Origin: Rhynchonema sp. JSB1_4
Taxonomy: Eukaryota; Nematoda; Chromadorea; Monhysterida; Xyalidae
Assembly: GCA_030248065.1 (NCBI GenBank)
Contig: JASAMV010004411.1
Coordinates: 30,283 to 94,282 of the forward strand
Length of the DNA: 64,000 nucleotides
Direction of reading: 5' to 3'
Both the position numbers and the translations under genes were made by a program. The first letter of the stretch is position 1. Every line of letters starts with the position of its first letter. Below are positions 46,352 to 58,236 of the stretch, one piece after another. The notes under the pieces are model-generated. The model ran no database searches. It had not been told where the DNA came from and saw nothing but the letters and a program-made list of their open reading frames with translations.

Positions 46352-49300
46352 TCATTGCTTCTCTGATAGCGATGTTCGCATCTTCTCGAACATTTGGCCA
46401 TAGGCATGAAGATTATGACTGAAAGGTGGAAACAGAAAGAAATATAACACAAGTCAATATATATTAAAAATTTCAAATTTACCAAAAAGCACCTACATAA
46501 TCAGTAGCGTATGGGCGATTAGTTCCTTTGTGGTCAGCAAATGTTGCACATAGGCGCGTGTGTACTTGGTACAAGTGTAGCACTGACACCCAGGCACCAC
46601 AGGCGTGAAATCGCGCACAAAGCTGAAATTTAAAGGCAACATTCATTGTGGGTGAACCCCTTGATATGCACACATCTGGGTACAGAACAGCGCTGTGGCT
46701 ATTTCTGATGGGGAGATACTGTACCTTGGGGCCAACGAAGGGGTGGGTCTTGGTGTACCCTACTTTTGTGTCGTGTGCATACCAGTTGTGTACCCGAAAC
46801 ACCTTACCTTTTCTACCAGACTGCCTTAAATACTGGACGAATATTTGAAAGAAAACGTTTTTTCCGAGAGAAAACCGTTTTCTTCAACGAAAAATAAAAG
46901 ACTTTGCGCCAGTATAACCATCTCATTCTGTGGGGATCGATTTTTTGGGTAAAAATGTACAAAATCGCGCGAAGCGCGCAAATTTTTGCACTTTTGGTCG
47001 ATTTTTGCAAATTTTTCAACATCAAAGAGTACTTTTCGGGTGAAATTTGGGAACAATCGGAGGTGATACCGCATCAAAGAGGAGAGCGCGAGGGGCCACA
47101 CACGCGAAAGGGATATACTAAGCGTTTGGGGGCCACCCTCGTTCCCCCAGCCACAGCACTGGTGCAGAATATGCCGTTAACACAAACAGACCCACAGATT
47201 TGAGTGTCCATTTGTAGCCGGTGCAGAAAATGACGGCGAACTGCGCGCGCCATTTGTGACATCACACAAAGGATTCCCGCATTATTGTTTGCAAAAAAGA
47301 AAAACACACCGAACACGACATCTTGACCTCATAAATGTTTCACGCACATAAATTGAGGCTGCTTGATTTAGATTTAGAAGTGCTTTTTCGCATCGGAGCA
47401 TAAGACATAAAACACCATGAAAAGAATAAAAATCAACCTTTCATCTTTCAAATCCAAAGTCTCCCATTTGGGATCATGTATCCCGAAGCCAGCCGCGAGC
47501 ACCAGAGCCCAGCCATTTTGTGACAACAGATACGCGTAGGAATTGTCGAACAGGTCGAAACCAGTCTGCACTAATTGCGCGATTTGGTCAGGGTTGTACG
47601 CGCCAGGACTGTAGCGGACGCGGTCGGGCGGTAAAATCGACTGCAAATTGGGGAAAATTCGTCAATATATGTATGTACAGTCAGTCAAGAAATTTGAGAA
47701 ACGTACGCTTTCTGAGAAACAGTTGCCTGACCAGTAAAGCGCACGTTAGTTAGCGCGCTTGACGGATCAGGCTACTGCGGTTGAAAGATTCTAGGTTGAA
47801 ATTGTAAAAGGCAAGGCACAGCACATTACTTTTGTGCTGAAAACCAACACGCGCTTGGTCCAATCGGCCGTTAATAATGTTGCGATATCTTTCAAAACAG
47901 TGTGGTCTAACAAGATACCGTAGTTCTGGCTCGATCAATTCACCACGAAAAAGACCAGCGTGCACGGTCTCCTCCAACTAACCAGACATTTGGTAACGTT
48001 GGCGAGCATTTGTGATGTGAATGAAACATAAGTAAGATCACCGAAACGATGCATTGATTCGAACACGTAGCCTGGAATAGTGATGTTTCATAATATGTGT
48101 AGGATGGTATACTCTGGCAATTCTTTCGGGAGAAACTTTTCAACCGCGTTGCCTGATCCGTAAAGCGCATTATGCGTGCACTGGCTACGGAAGTCACGTG
48201 ACCGCTATAGCCAGTGCACGTATCCATGCGCTTTACGGATCAGGCAACGCGTTTGAAAAGTTTCTCCCAAAAGAATTGTCAGAGTATACGCATGCGCTTT
48301 TTTTGGCAATGGCTCAGAGTCGAAATGGCCGTGACCCAGTTTTGCCTCAAAATAATTTTCACGACACAAACCATTGTGAGCAAAGCGCCTACCACTAATC
48401 AACAGAGATATGAAAGAAACAAGAAAAATAGAAAAAATTATTTCGGATCACCAAAGCAGCCAACCATCGACAGACAGTTCCGCGACCCATGTGGCACACC
48501 GTGTGCTTGTGTCACTGTCACCCAGACAGGTTATGGAGGCGAAAAGGTTGAGCTGCAAGCAAACCTTAAACTTATATTCTATAATCACGCAATACTAATC
48601 GCTCCCGAAGGCCTTTATCCACAGTAAACTTCCTGCTTAGCGCTACAATCTGTGAATTAGCAGCCGTATCAACTTTACGGGCAACTACTGACCCAAAGAC
48701 AGTCGGAGCAACGATTTCAACCAGCGCAAAGTTGCTCCCGAACACGAAGCCAGTTGCGCTGGTCGGAAACAGTGTTGCACCCAAAATCCCCACGACATAT
48801 TGGCTGGACTTCACAAAACAAAGTCAAGCTCAACGTCAAAGTTCAAAGTCAGATGTTTCGGCGTCACGCTGGCTCGTGCAGCAGACGCGATTTTCTAAAC
48901 GAAGGGTCAACTTTGACACATTATCGTGCATGATCGGATGCGTTTCTCGGGATACTGTTATTTTAAGGACGTGGCACAAGCGTTTCAGAAGATTATTTCA
49001 GAGTTATAATAATTTCTGACTAATGGTATTGAAATAATGTGGCGATCATTGACCGCAGTCAAAATTTTTTGCACCCCCGTTGGTGATCGTCCATTCATTT
49101 CTTTGCCTCTCTTCAGAAATTCATGAAACTCAGAAATACTCACAAAACGCTTCTGTTACATCCCTATAATAATATTTTGGCTACATAACCATCCAGTCTT
49201 ACACAAGAATGCGTCAAAGTTGACCCTTCGTTTAGAAAATTGCGTCTGCTGCACGAGCCAGCGTGACGCCGAAACATCTGACGTTGAACTTGGACGTTGA

Positions 49301-51606
49301 GCTTGACTTTGTTTTGTGAATTCCACCCATTGCCATGCCAAGCTGTGGTGGTCTGAGCTAACTCGTAGTCGCAGCGCTTGCCCGCAAAGTTGACACGGCT
49401 CCTCACAACGGTAAAGGTGAACTGCATGCGAAACCAGAACGAAACGACCAAAAAAACACCAACATTCTCGTCCTTCAAGCAGTCAGATGTTTCACGCGCG
49501 AACATTTCACCGCGCTGCAACGCTTTGTTGTATCGTTTGCACTTTGTGTTCGAGCCTAGATCACTATCCACCAATATTTGAGCAATGTTTGGTCGAGCGT
49601 GTTTGCAGAATTGGGCATACGCGTCCGCAGTCAACTGAACGGTTGGCGGATAATTTTTTCTTTCTTGGAAACCAATCATGCAAGCACAAAGATGCACGCT
49701 ATAAAGTAAGAATAGTGGAACATTTTCTTATTGAGCCTATTGATATTTTCAGCAGCTTTTACCACTGTGAAGCAGCAGCCAGCCAGCCACTTGCGCACTG
49801 GCTGCCTACCACACACGCCTGTTATCCTCATGCAAGTGGACACACATGGATCCAGCTACAAAACTAGCTTTATGTCAAGTCGAAACCGTCGCGACCCGAT
49901 TGACAGCAAAGTGCACGCCAACTTTTGCGAATATTATAGTAAATTTCCAATTTGGCTGCCTCATGCATTTTTACAGACGCAGGGAAACTCCCGTTCGAAG
50001 TCGAAGCAGGCAACAAACTGAACACACAGTGAACAAGCCACGCAGCTGAGACATACAGTTTTTGTGTGACTGAGACATTCGAAACACACGAGAGCCAGCT
50101 GCGTGGTTTGTTGACCATGTGGTGTGCTTGTTTCCTGCCTCGACTTCGAACGGGAGTCTCCCTGCGTCTGTAAAAATGCATGAGGCAGCCAAATTCGAAA
50201 TTTACTGCACTAATTACCCTGCTAAATATCGCATATTAAAGATGCCGGACAGACATACGTGCCAACCTGTCTCCTGCCACCATATGTCCACACCGAGCAC
50301 GACTGTTTGTCATTGTATCCAACGTACATCTCAACTGCCGGGTCGTTTTGTGTCACAAACACAACGGCATCAGACTGCAAAGCGAACAAGAAAATATTTT
50401 GTTTGTAAATTGGCGAAAAAAATATGATAAACGAACAGGCATGCCAGCAAACCGGCTCAGCGACAGGCCGGAGTTGGCCAGCACTGGTAACCAGTCGATC
50501 CTGCAAGTGGAAATAGTTTGGATGTTTTTTGTGTTCCGCGACATTCCGGCTTATATAGTCCTTCACTTTATTCTCGGTCCAAACAAAGTATACAGCAAAT
50601 GTTTCATCGCAACAGCAGCCATCAAGTGACACGCGCATGTTTCGACGAGCCACGTTGTCGACCTGTTGGTTTTCAGCCACGACGATGACTACTGTTTTCA
50701 AGGCGTTGAAACATTTTCTGTATACCGTCTCTGGACCGTTATAAAACGGAAAGACTATACTAATGTGGTCCACGCATGCGCGTATATTTCGTGCCAACGC
50801 GGTAGAGAGTCTCAAGCCGTCAAAAACTCAAAAGCGTTCACGCCCTTGTGGCCCGATCGGTTTTCGGCCGAATTTTGAACAAGCACTGGACAAAAAATTT
50901 TCGTCCGCCGGGTCCCCAAAATTCAAGCCTAGCCAGCCCCTGGGTTCAGACCAGATCTCATTCTGTCATCAAGAAGACACATTTACAGAAAAAAAGAATA
51001 CTAAAAAAACAACAGAAATAAAGAAACAACAACTTACACAGTTGATAAAGGCACCACAAACAAATCCAAAGTCGACGATTGCTCTATGCGGGTCATATGA
51101 TCGTCATAGATGTCCCAGGTGATATGCGGCAACATGCATGCACGTGTGTAGTGCTAAATTGTGGGCGAGCAATTTTGCAAATATCTGTACATAAATGATA
51201 AAGGCAAACGACACCAACACGAACCCGATTTCGAAGGTGGCAGATTAATGAAACATTCATACGTGGTTGCTGATTTGGGAAATGTTATACGTTGAAGAAT
51301 ACAAAATGGAGCACGATGATTTTCTCTTTCTATTCGTTTTGAATACACACCACCTTCGAAATCGAGCTCATGTTGGTGTAGTTTGCCTTTATCATTTTTA
51401 TCACACAGAGCATAAAAAAATCTTTTTTGACATAACGGTTGGACAACTCCCTAAGAGTGACTGAGAACGAGAAATCACAAACAACGTGTGAATGAACCAA
51501 CCATGCAAGCCGGAGTTCGCAGCGTTCGTCCTTCATATACCAAAGTTCCCACCCTGCCACTGGTACTGGCGGCGCAAGGCTCAAAGCGTAATATTGGAGC
51601 GGTCAT
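46352..51606 (-). CDS. QTRT2: Queuine tRNA-ribosyltransferase accessory subunit 2
   Basis: Exons: 51502-51606, 51038-51153, 50437-50500, 50267-50374, 49460-49634, about 47947-47977, 47851-47929, 47438-47640, 46497-46622, 46352-46418; roughly 357 residues. Diagnostic parts are GYNDKQSCSVWTYGGRR, LPPDRVRYSPGAYNPDQI, FDLFDNSYAYLLSQNGWALV, and the zinc site GCQCYTCTKYTRAYVQHLL near the C terminus. In animals QTRT2 pairs with QTRT1 to exchange guanine-34 for queuine in tRNA. The subunit normally lacks the catalytic Asp, yet here the FDLFD motif keeps Asp at that position. The sixth and seventh exons are separated by only 17-26 nt, which is anomalous. An upstream in-frame Met at 51660 is an alternative start. 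Introns carry several MITEs. Confidence 0.8.
47705..47795. repeat. Diverged copy of the palindromic MITE
   Basis: About 90 bp with GAGAAAC..., AAAGCGC and GATCAGGC blocks in the order and inverted arrangement of 26106-26283. The centre is deleted. It lies in a QTRT2 intron. Confidence 0.5.
48108..48288. repeat. Palindromic 180-bp MITE, copy 2
   Basis: Strongly similar to 26106-26283 along its full length, with the same TATACTCTGGCAATT ends and the same centre. It lies in a QTRT2 intron. Confidence 0.8.
48806..49325. repeat. Inverted repeat pair in a QTRT2 intron
   Basis: Sequence 48806-48930 recurs in reverse complement at about 49200-49325, including GTTTCGGCGTCACGCTGGCT. The two arms are separated by about 270 bp. 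It may be one decayed fold-back element. Confidence 0.6.
49934..50215. repeat. Fold-back element in a QTRT2 intron
   Basis: Arms of about 120 bp (49934-50058 and 50095-50215) are near-perfect complements, sharing TTTTTACAGACGCAGGGA and complement. The short loop lies near 50060-50095. Confidence 0.75.
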
Positions 51607-51930
51607 TTTGACAGCACAAGCACGAGAACAATGAAGTTTGAGAATTCGAGCAAGTTTCATGCGAAACGTTCTGGAAAGTAATGTTTCAACAAACTACAAA
51701 CACTGACAGCCCAGGAAGCGATAAATGAGATATTACAAAACTGATATAAACAGTTTCAGAATTAAAACAAGACGAAAATTGCCACAAAACAATGTGTACA
51801 AGTCATTTTATCCGACTAGGAACTGGCTTCATAAATGCATAAAAGTATAATACAACAGACATATACAGTACATATGTAGCACAACGGCAGTGTAATTTTC
51901 ACAGAAAAAATAGCATAACAACAAACTATC

Positions 51931-54900
51931 TCAAGTTCGACCCGCAAATAAGGTATCCAAACCCTCCAAAGCCCGTTTCCAATCATGTTTATAGGCCAAC
52001 AAATAGCCCTGCACCTGAGCTGGTGTGATGTCAGTGCCTTTAGCAGCCCGTCTGATCGAAGTCACAAAATCGTGCACAATGTTATCATCGAGTTGTGAAA
52101 CATCATCTGCATAAAACGCGCGAAACATTGCTACCAACTGGCTGTCTGTGCACGCACCGATGTATTGTTGTAGATCGACGCGACCTGAGTGAGACATGAA
52201 TTAAGTCGATACATAAATTTTACGATGGTCAAACTTTGTTATCATGCTCATCGGGCATAAAGGCACTTTCACACGTTGCTATCAAGGTAGGGGTAGCTAA
52301 TCGCGAACCAATCGCAGCGCGCCAACCACATTAGAATCGGCAGCGAGTTTGATTAATTTTACATGTCATCACACTTGGTAATCGCACGGCATATGCGTTG
52401 CTCAATGCTCACATGAGATTTTCAACCTTCACGGTGGTCAAAATGAATAGTATCAATAAATTGCGCAACATCCGAATACAAAAGTCCAAGTATTGATATG
52501 ATATGACCAAAGATTATCTCTCCAAGGAATGAAATCTTTCACAACGATTGCCATAAAAATGAGTTCAGAATTCCACTGAATGATCATGTATGAAAGCAAA
52601 CCAGTGAAACATCAGCAAGCCAGCACAACTAACCGGGCCTAGTAAGTGCCGGATCGAGTCTTTGCGGATAGTTGGTGGTCATGAATAATAGACGAGCCTC
52701 TGATGATGACACACCATCAATGGCGTTTAGTAGACCACTCAACGTGACGTGAGGTAGACCCTGACGGGGAAAGGGGGCGTATAGTTCGTGAAAGTATGAA
52801 ACATTAACTGCTGGTCAAAAGTATCCTAATCTCGCGCGACGTTTACCAAAAACCTCCGTTTTGCTATAAAAACGGTGTGTTTATTGGTATTTTAATTTTG
52901 ACACTATCGGGAATCGGGTTATTTTCGAAGTATCGGGCATCCGCATACCTCGATACCGATCCCTATTTGGGAAACGTTACACGTTGTAGAATACAACATG
53001 GTGTATGAGGATGGGATATTCTCTTTCTTTTCGTTTTGCAATCACGCCATCTCCGAAATCAGCTCTTGTTGGCGTATTTTGCTTTCATTTTATTTTTGAG
53101 CACTATTTTAATTCCAGGCACAACAGACCATTCCACAGATCATTTGAACGACTTTTCACATGGGCCTTTACAGTGTCGGTAAAACATTTTCAGTCCGTAT
53201 GCCGACCCAAGCTATAAAAATGAGATCGTCACATCTTACGAACATTTTCAGCCCGTTTCGTTGAAGAAAAAAGATGATTTCGGTCTTGTGAAAGCAAATC
53301 CCCACTCTGAAATCAACCTGATACGCGATCTGTGTATGCACATCCACATCATGCTCACGTGATTTGGCCACAAACGCAGCGTCTACGTCTTCGAGTAGTA
53401 TTAACGACTGAAACATCATTTATGAATTCCCTGTGAAACATCAGCTAGTTGGGCGGTCAGAGATTCATACTTTTCACAAAGTCGATATTAAACTTATGGC
53501 TGGGTCCGGGTGATGTTTGGATCAGGGATATTCCGACGAGTTATGCTACATGTACATTACCGGTGACACCAATTGCGACCACCGTTTTCCGTAGGATGTC
53601 TTTGAACGAATTTTTACACTGGTCAAAAATAGCCCACAAGAAGTCACGTCGTGCGTGATCTGTTGACTCCGATCCGGAGAATGATTACCAAGTTAGCCCC
53701 CGGCTCCTTTCAATCTTACGTGAAAAATCGACCAGCCAGCCCCTAACCCTAAGTGGCGCCATATTCAGCAGATGATTCAACCGATCGTCAGTCAACGTGC
53801 GTTCGCTCAGTGACAACATACAGATGCTGTGGTTGAGATGGCCAGCCAGTGCACCTGCATTAACAAATGCGCACTGGTGTCGTCTTGAACGTTTTGTTTG
53901 AAGGCCATCAACTTGGCTGTTACGTTATGTCCAACACAAACAATCAGGCCTTGCTGAGACCTGAGACAAGGTGTATACTGGCGGAAAAACCGGTTTTTTA
54001 TATTTCGTGAAAAAAACCGAAAAAAAGAACGAAAAAAAACCCGATAAAGAACCGCAGTGTATAAGGATAGTGGAAGCCCAAATAAGGTATTTTTGACACT
54101 TAGTAATGTTAACACAGACACTACAGTGGTGCCTATGGGTGTTTTTGATGCTCACTGTGACTAAAATAGTTGAAACAAGCCACATTGACATCGCCCGCGC
54201 TTGGCCAAAGTTGTTCTGAACGAAAATATTTCCCAACTTCTGTCTAAAATAGGAGAATTTCGTGAAAAAAGACCGATGTTTCCCGGGGCTGAGGTTTTTT
54301 TCGTTTTTTTCACGTCCCAGATGGACCCGTTTTTTCGGTTTTTTTCCGTGAAAAAAAAAACGTTTTTTTTCATCCGCCAGTATAGGTGCTTGGATGAAAA
54401 AGTCTTCGCGCCTGGGAGCGTCATAAACATAATAAACAAAAACACACATAAATCGACTTCAAAACTGACCTATGAAAGACGATTTACCACAACCAGGTGG
54501 GCCATGTAACAGGTAGCCACGACGATACGGTATGCCGCGTGATAAATACCTGAACATAAAACAAATAGATGAAAACAGTTTTGCGCGAAGTTTTGCACAG
54601 AAATTTCCGGAAATAAACATTTTTACCAGTCCGAACTGCCAATAAATTCGGTCACATCGTCCACTATTTTGTCCGCCACGCCCGTGTCGAGAACCACTGA
54701 ATTCAGAGGGCGTTTGCGTCTGAAAATATCGACATAAAACGCCATGATTTGAGGGTCTTGCTCTTTCTGTGGACGGCTCAAGGGGGCGTTGCGTACCCCT
54801 GCGCCCCTCCCCCAGATACGCCCCTGTAATTAAACAATTTGAGTGATACGATATAAGTTCAATCAGGCGCGTTCGGAGCAAGCGGAAGGGGGCACCAGTG

Positions 54901-57611
54901 CTGTGGCTGGGGAGGGCCCCCAAAAGTACAGTATCTTAACCTCGCTAGTACGGTATGTGCGCCCCCACGCTTACGGTACTGCACCTTGCCCTCTTTGGTA
55001 TGGTATCCCCTATTTTCTAATGACGATGCCGCAGCAGTGCGTTTCTAATTCTGTTCCCCGATGCGAATAGCTACAACACGGCATCGTCAGTGCGAATGCA
55101 CCAGCCACGACCGACCACTATATCCACACTAAAATATTTCCAAACAAATGCGAATGCTAATGCAAGTCAAATGAAACAAGCTACCCCACGTTATAACCCA
55201 ACTCAAGTTTGGGGTCGAGATTTCAGAAACCAATGAAAGAGATTAAGAATGTGTCCTTGTTAATCCAAGCACGACACTCAGCAGCAAACATACTGAAATG
55301 TTTCATTGACATGCTGGCAGCGCACATGCACAAAGCTCACAGCGAGCATGTGAAACATTGTTGTTGTTAGATTCCACAGGCAAACTTTGACACGTTTTTT
55401 TCCAGCTGCGTGATTGAATCGAAATTGTAATCTCGACCTAAACTAGAAGTTCAGTTATAACACGGTCCCGCGTGTTTCCTTGGACCAAGAAAAACAGGAA
55501 ACACCATAGCAAAAATAATAATGGATTTGGCAGCAAACATAAAACAACAAAAAAATCCAGAGCGCTAAATCATCAGAGCGAAACGGGCAAAACGCACTGC
55601 TGTTACATTATTATCTGACAAAAATTCAGACACCCGAACCTAGGATGCCCGAATGGTCTCCACTCATGCCCAACCGGTTGATAGACAATGGTCGATGTCT
55701 CCATTTGTGCCAGCGCCATGGCGTGCGCTTCGTTGAGAATAGAGGTGAGAAATGACGGACTGGTGCCTGTATTGTCAAGGGACAAACGTTTGAAACATTC
55801 AATTCGTCAGGCTGGAAGGTTGGAGACTTTTTTTCGCAAGTCTGCTGGATTAGCCCGCACTGATGATGACCTGATGCACCGCTCGGCCGTTGGTGAAATC
55901 GGGGCGGAAAGGGCAATGGAAAACACGCTGCATGTTTTGATCGGTTTCGCATCGGTTTCCACATGAGGTAATCGTTTGAGGTGAATAGGCTTCGAAATTT
56001 TCGTATAAGAACTATAGATCTGCATGGCCAGAAAGCAGCGACACGAACCGAAAGTGGTCAACGTCACCGTTTCGTACGGAATGCGAATGTCGCGCGTTTG
56101 CACGTGCTGCGCGTGACGATTGCGCTCAACCTAAAAGAAAAAAAACGATATTTTTGAATTGATTAATATGACTTCTAAAACCACCAGACACTTGCCTGAG
56201 ATGCCCTGACAGACAATCAAGAGACTATCTACTTTCCTAATAGTAACCATCTCAACTCAGGCATAGTCAGCATACAGTTACTTTTCATAATGATGCAAAA
56301 TGCCAGATCCCCAAATCATCTCACTATAAACAGGATTGACCGCAAGTTCGTTCGTTCGAAAAATAATTCAGCAATTCACAGCTGAGCGCCGACCTTAACA
56401 ATCCGGCCATGGTGGATGAGAAAGTGGTCACCCGGACTCGGCACCAGGTCGACCTGTGACTCAACGAATCCAGTTGGCAGCTGGTTGAATGATGTATTCG
56501 CGCTGAGATGTCGCGTGAAACGACCGCGGTTGCGCGCGATCCACGTCAACAGCCAGTCGAATGATCGGAAATTATGATCGATGATATCAAAATTGGTGAT
56601 CGCATCTGACTTGATCGCACCGACGAGGCCTGGCACCTCGCCCGTCCGTGAAAACAGGCCGAAACGGGCCAAACTCACCACTGCTGCTACATTGTTGCGT
56701 TCGCATGGCAGGGCGTGATTCTTGCGTTACGGATCTTAAGTAATTCAACGGAGCCACTAAGTTCGTTCAGCTTATTGGTTATTCATCTTAAGTCGGCGAA
56801 CATCTTTTACGCTGGACGAGATTAGTGGCGTCACTATATTTCTTAATATCCTTAATTCAAAGAAGTCACGTGCCACGGCAGATCACATCCGATCCGATCA
56901 CCAAATTTGATATCGCTCTATAAATATGTTGCTGCTCTTCGTGCGAACAGGGGGCACGAAAAAAAAACAGTAGAAGATAATTATGACGCCCGTGAAGGTC
57001 CGCATTTTCAAAAAAAAACAATCGCTGTAGCATTTTGTTAGCCTCCGCTGATCACAGAGATTCATTGCGATGAACAACGACATCATTGTTTCGATCACTC
57101 TCAAGTGATCCGTTTGTGGCCAAAATCTAACACAGCAGTATGACCCAGGTACGCCTGTTCCCCACTGGTTTCCCCACAGACTGACGGTGCACCAGTACAA
57201 CGTCAGTACCAGAGCACCTATTATGAGAAGATCTCGGGCTTCATGAACGCAACGATAACCACCTGTAATTTGGGGGATTGAGAAACAATCCAAGAAAACC
57301 AGCCCAAGATCACCAACTGAACCTGTCAGTATTAGCGACTTCAATGGATATCATTAATCGATTCCTAACCACCATCGAGCCTACCACCGCCGATCTACGT
57401 AATAACGCTGCCGCGAATCCAATGCCTGCAAAACAGGACACTTGGTTAGCCTGATTGTCAGGTACACACTCCATGACTAATGTTGTAGCATTGTGCGTGC
57501 CACTGCCAAATTTGTCTGGAAACTCGAACAACTCAACCAACCAAACAAGCCAGCTCCGGCGCCAAAATACGGATTATCAGCGAGTGACGTCAAAGCTTCT
57601 GGTATCGGCAT
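51931..57611 (-). CDS. BCS1L: Mitochondrial chaperone BCS1 (AAA ATPase)
   Basis: Eleven phase-consistent exons give 452 residues: 57542-57611, 57340-57425, 56394-56636, 56049-56130, 55640-55766, 54627-54719, 54470-54549, 53748-53854, 53318-53407, 52634-52760, 51931-52184. The N terminus [18 protein letters not shown] starts the single membrane helix (about 15-45). The BCS1-specific middle includes VPSPGDHF and [20 protein letters not shown]. Walker A is GPPGCGKSS (about 247-255) and Walker B is [11 protein letters not shown] (about 297-307). The sensor/arginine region reads [18 protein letters not shown], and the C terminus has [14 protein letters not shown]. Human BCS1L is 419 residues. The family sits in the mitochondrial inner membrane and translocates the folded Rieske protein into complex III. 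All key residues are intact. Confidence 0.9.
53978..54380. mobile_element. TATA-flanked 403-bp MITE in a BCS1 intron
   Basis: Inverted ends CTGGCGGAAAAA and complement are flanked by TATA (53974-53977, 54381-54384). Subterminal runs of T and A with CGTGAAAAAA recur in both orientations. It is non-coding. Confidence 0.7.
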
Positions 57612-58236
57612 GATAAACTAAAAAATTGAACTCAATAAAATATAAATCAGAAGGACAATTATGGGCAATCGGCACTGAATCTGAAACAAGTGCATAGAAA
57701 AATTGCACAGGCGGAAGCGGGCCTGAATAATGGTGAAATTATCAAACCAGGTTGATTTCCAGTTTTTATTCCAAAGCACATTTTTCGTCAACACCATGAA
57801 CAAAATTCGACAAACAAGATACATACTAGCGAGATAAGACTCGACAAACAAGGACAATGTAATCACAAAAACATTGCTCAACACTGATTTTAAATAACAT
57901 AGTTGTTGTAACTGCTGTCAGAGTTCACAACAAACTCACTCACAGGCACCTAGCTCTCTTGACCAGAGTAGCATATATGGACTACGATTGAAACAAAAGA
58001 CACGCAAAGAAAACGAAGAGAAACTCTTTTCGAAACAACTAGGTTTTACAAAATACGAAAGAACAAAATCAACAACAGTGGAACACAGCTGACAGAAAAA
58101 CATACAGTCAGCGCCCCTTATGATCACCCTCCCTCCATGCCGTCAACATTCAACATTAATAGACATTCTCCATATCCCATAAACAGAGCGAACCGTATGA
58201 TCAACAATGGTGTTCAATCAAAAGATCCAATCTACT
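57612..58236. other. Spacer between the 58237 gene and BCS1
   Basis: AT-rich spacer of about 625 bp holding the BCS1 promoter side and the 3' flank of the next gene. No specific signal is recognised. Confidence 0.4.

Noticed and set aside
53738..53752. CCCCTAACCCTAAG as telomeric repeat
   Set aside because: Only two units, and it overlaps the BCS1 exon-intron junction at 53748.
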